A program made the position numbers and the translations under genes. This document shows positions 62,254 to 64,000 of a stretch of 64,000 nt of DNA, in pieces. The notes under the pieces are model-generated. The model was not told the origin of the DNA. It searched no databases and was given only the letters and a program-made list of their open reading frames with translations. Position 1 is the first letter of the stretch. Every line of letters begins with the position of its first letter. The DNA comes from Cryobacterium arcticum (GTDB lineage Bacteria; Actinomycetota; Actinomycetes; Actinomycetales; Microbacteriaceae), in NCBI RefSeq assembly GCF_001679725.1, contig NZ_CP016282.1:62001-126000 (forward strand), given 5' to 3'.

Positions 62254-63092
62254 GCGCGGGCGAAGACCGAGGCCGCGTGCACCTGCTCGGGCGTGGGCCG
62301 CACGCCGGTGTAGCGCTCGAACTGCTCGGCGGCCTGCAGGGCGATCACCTCGGCGCCCGTGATGACGGTCTTGCCCTGCGCGCGGGCGGCCAGGATCAGC
62401 GGGGTCTCGGCGGGCAGTGCCACGACGTCGAAGACGGTGTCGGCGGCCGCGATGGCCGCGTCGGTGAACGCCGACTCGGCCGCCTGGGCGCCGCCGGCCA
62501 TGCCGATCGGGGTGACGTTCACGAGCAGCGACGCCGTGCTGTCGCCGGGCTCGGCCTGCCAGCCGTAGCCGAGCTCATCGGCCAGGGCCCGGCCGCGGGT
62601 CTCGTTGCGGGCCACGATGGTGCCGTGGGCGAAGCCGGTGTCGCGCAGCGCCGCCCCGACGGCCTTGGCCATGCCGCCCGAGCCACGCAGCAGGAACGGG
62701 GTGGCCGGGTCGAGAGCGTTGCTTCGCAGCAGGTCGGCCGCGGCGATGTAGTCGGTGTTGTAGGCGCGCAGGTAGCCGTCGTCGTTGACGATGGTGTTCA
62801 CCGACTGGATGGCCGTGGCCGAGGCGTCGAGTTCGTCGACGAGGGCGATCACGTCCTCCTTGAACGGCATCGACACCGAGCAACCGCGGATGCCCAACGC
62901 CCGCACCCCGGCGATGGCGCCAGCCAGGTCGGTGGTGGTGAAGGCCTTGTAGACGAAGTCCAGCCCGAACTGCTCGTAAAGGTAGTTGTGGAACCGGGTG
63001 CCGAAGTTGCTCGGCCGCGCGGCCAGCGAGATGCAGAGCCGGGTGTCCTTGTTCAGGGCGGGCTTGGTCACGGGGTGCGTTGAATCAGTCAT
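62250..63092 (-). CDS. aroE: Shikimate 5-dehydrogenase-like protein
   Basis: 280 residues of the AroE family, NADP-dependent reduction of 3-dehydroshikimate. The substrate-site motif is SVSMPFKEDVIAL with the catalytic Lys, then SVNTIVNDDGYLRAYNTDY and a Rossmann loop FLLRGSGGMAKAVGAALRDTG. The motif PFK replaces the commoner PHK, and the N-terminal LCISLAARPSNFGTRFHNYLY differs from the canonical strict AroE, so it may be a paralog. ATG at 63092 chosen for domain fit. It is coupled to the Nudix gene. Confidence 0.88.
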   Translation of the reverse strand: MTDSTHPVTKPALNKDTRLCISLAARPSNFGTRFHNYLYEQFGLDFVYKAFTTTDLAGAIAGVRALGIRGCSVSMPFKEDVIALVDELDASATAIQSVNTIVNDDGYLRAYNTDYIAAADLLRSNALDPATPFLLRGSGGMAKAVGAALRDTGFAHGTIVARNETRGRALADELGYGWQAEPGDSTASLLVNVTPIGMAGGAQAAESAFTDAAIAAADTVFDVVALPAETPLILAARAQGKTVITGAEVIALQAAEQFERYTGVRPTPEQVHAASVFARA

Positions 63093-63160
63093 CGCCTCAA
63101 TGCTACGGCCCGCCCGGATCTCCACCCGGGCGGGCCGTGGGTTTCAGAACGGGCAGCCGG

Positions 63161-63397
63161 TCAGCAGCAGCGGCCCTGCGGGTTGGTGTCCTGCCGGTCG
63201 GTGCGGTCGCGCCAGAACTCCCGCTCGGTGAGCATCGGTGCCGCGTCGCCGGGGCCGTGCACCGACTCGTGGTGCGCCCGGTACTTGTCGTAGGCATCCT
63301 CACCCGACACTGCCCTGATGTACCAGGCGAGCCGGGCCAGAACGGTGCGAACCGTTCCGGCCAGCCCAGGCGCCGTGGCGCCCTGCGTGCCGGACAT
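63161..63397 (-). CDS. YbdD/YjiX family small protein (DUF466)
   Basis: 78 residues with the YbdD signature WYIRAVSGEDAYDKYRAHHESVHGPGDAAPMLTEREFWRDRTDR. Genes of this type nearly always follow cstA. The C-terminal GRCC is a cysteine pair found in the family. Function unknown, possibly an accessory factor for the carbon-starvation transporter. The ATG overlaps the cstA stop as TGATG, so the pair is coupled. Confidence 0.92.
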   Translation of the reverse strand: MSGTQGATAPGLAGTVRTVLARLAWYIRAVSGEDAYDKYRAHHESVHGPGDAAPMLTEREFWRDRTDRQDTNPQGRCC

Positions 63398-64000
63398 CAG
63401 TGCTCGCGTGCCTTGCGCTTGGTGCTGGGGAGGGCATCCCACAGCGCCTGGGTGGCCTTCTCGGCCGGTGTGGCCATGATGCCGGACGGCGCGAAGATGC
63501 GGGACGGCACGGCGAGGTCTTCGTTCGTCGCGTTCGAGTGCGTCTTCCATGCGTTCCAGGTGGCCTGCAGCGCCGTGAAGATCACGATCACGGCCAGCGT
63601 CACGAACACGATCGACAGGATGCCCTGCACCATCGTGTTCCGCACCACGGCCTCCATCGCCTCGACCGAGGTGGCCGTGCCGAAGCTGGTCTCCCCGTCG
63701 GCCAGCGCCTTGCTGAACGCGGCGTTCTGGGCGAAGTAGCCCACCGACGGCACGCTCGAGAAGATCTTCAGGATCGAGGCCGTGATGGTGACGATGGCCG
63801 CGAAGGCCAGCGGCACCGCGACGATCCAGAGGTAGCGGAACAGGCCGCGCTTGGCGACGATGGCCAGGCACACGGCCAGCGCGATCGCGGCGAGCAGCTG
63901 GTTGGCGATGCCGAAGAGCGGGAACAGCGTGTTGATGCCGCCGAGCGGGTCGGTGACGCCCATCACGAGCACCGCGCCCCAGGCCGCCACCATGATGCCG
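63397..64000 (-). CDS. cstA: Carbon starvation protein CstA, C-terminal part (cut by window edge)
   Basis: About 200 C-terminal codons of the CstA peptide/pyruvate permease. Identified by VTDPLGGINTLFPLFGIANQLLAAIALAV, YLWIVAVPLAFAAIVTITASILKIF and FVTLAVIVIFTALQATWNAWKTH, giving four hydrophobic helices here, and a charged cytosolic tail. The N-terminus is outside the window. Next gene is ybdD in the usual order. Confidence 0.93.
   Translation of the reverse strand, partial: GIMVAAWGAVLVMGVTDPLGGINTLFPLFGIANQLLAAIALAVCLAIVAKRGLFRYLWIVAVPLAFAAIVTITASILKIFSSVPSVGYFAQNAAFSKALADGETSFGTATSVEAMEAVVRNTMVQGILSIVFVTLAVIVIFTALQATWNAWKTHSNATNEDLAVPSRIFAPSGIMATPAEKATQALWDALPSTKRKAREH

Overview
The window is about 64 kb of high-GC DNA from an actinobacterium, most likely Microbacteriaceae and close to Cryobacterium. 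This is an inference from several signs: GC-saturated third codon positions, a NucS/EndoMS mismatch endonuclease, a DUF222/13E12-type HNH protein, a small MGKLIY-type Microbacteriaceae protein, and many leaderless genes whose start codon lies 6-7 nt after a TANNNT -10 box. No rRNA, tRNA, phage, insertion sequence or CRISPR array was seen. The gene content is chromosomal and mostly catabolic.

Layout. 1-4981 (minus): histidine utilisation, hutH-hutU-M20 amidohydrolase-hutF (hutF is cut by the left edge). 5213-6413: two small plus-strand genes. 6500-9469: gluconate kinase and permease opposite a GntR regulator. 9538-12650: a GNAT-AAA+ fusion, a nitroreductase and an esterase-like hydrolase. 12829-22826: a LacI-controlled sugar operon (binding protein, two permeases, aldo/keto reductase, GH42 beta-galactosidase, GH31 alpha-xylosidase) with two clear LacI operators; the enzymes suggest xyloglucan-type oligosaccharides. 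22971-28751: a DUF1684 gene and a complete peptide-type ABC importer. 28949-31234: a cysteine-desulfurase-like enzyme and a membrane thiol oxidoreductase. 31318-36335: UvrA-like ATPase, panD and the DUF222 HNH protein. 36360-36683: a guanidinium exporter gene behind a guanidine-III riboswitch. 36826-42950: FKBP lipoprotein, a small gene, GntR and MFS, ArsR-SulP. 43118-45832: LuxR-type sensor and the formaldehyde-fixing hxlB-hxlA pair. 45978-53859: phosphatase, nucS, MFS, MATE, ABC-2 exporter, quinone oxidoreductase. 53999-64000: M13 peptidase, a catalytically degenerate beta-lactamase-fold protein, small enzymes, NCS1 permease, SDR, Nudix-aroE and cstA-ybdD (cut by the right edge).

The most interesting pattern is regulatory. 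Three 14-bp boxes of the form GGGAC-N4-GTCCC (31282, 37907, 40762) each lie 29.5-30.5 bp, centre to -10 start, upstream of a good -10 element. They face the cysteine desulfurase operon, an unknown 52-codon gene and arsR-sulP. The motif resembles the DevR/DosR hypoxia/NO box, so a small dormancy-type regulon is proposed. Other highlights are the guanidine-III riboswitch, the GNAT-AAA+ fusion, the M20 amidohydrolase placed where a deformylase is needed in the Hut pathway, an apparent ATC start codon at 60765, and a perfect DnaA-box 9-mer upstream of the DUF222 gene.
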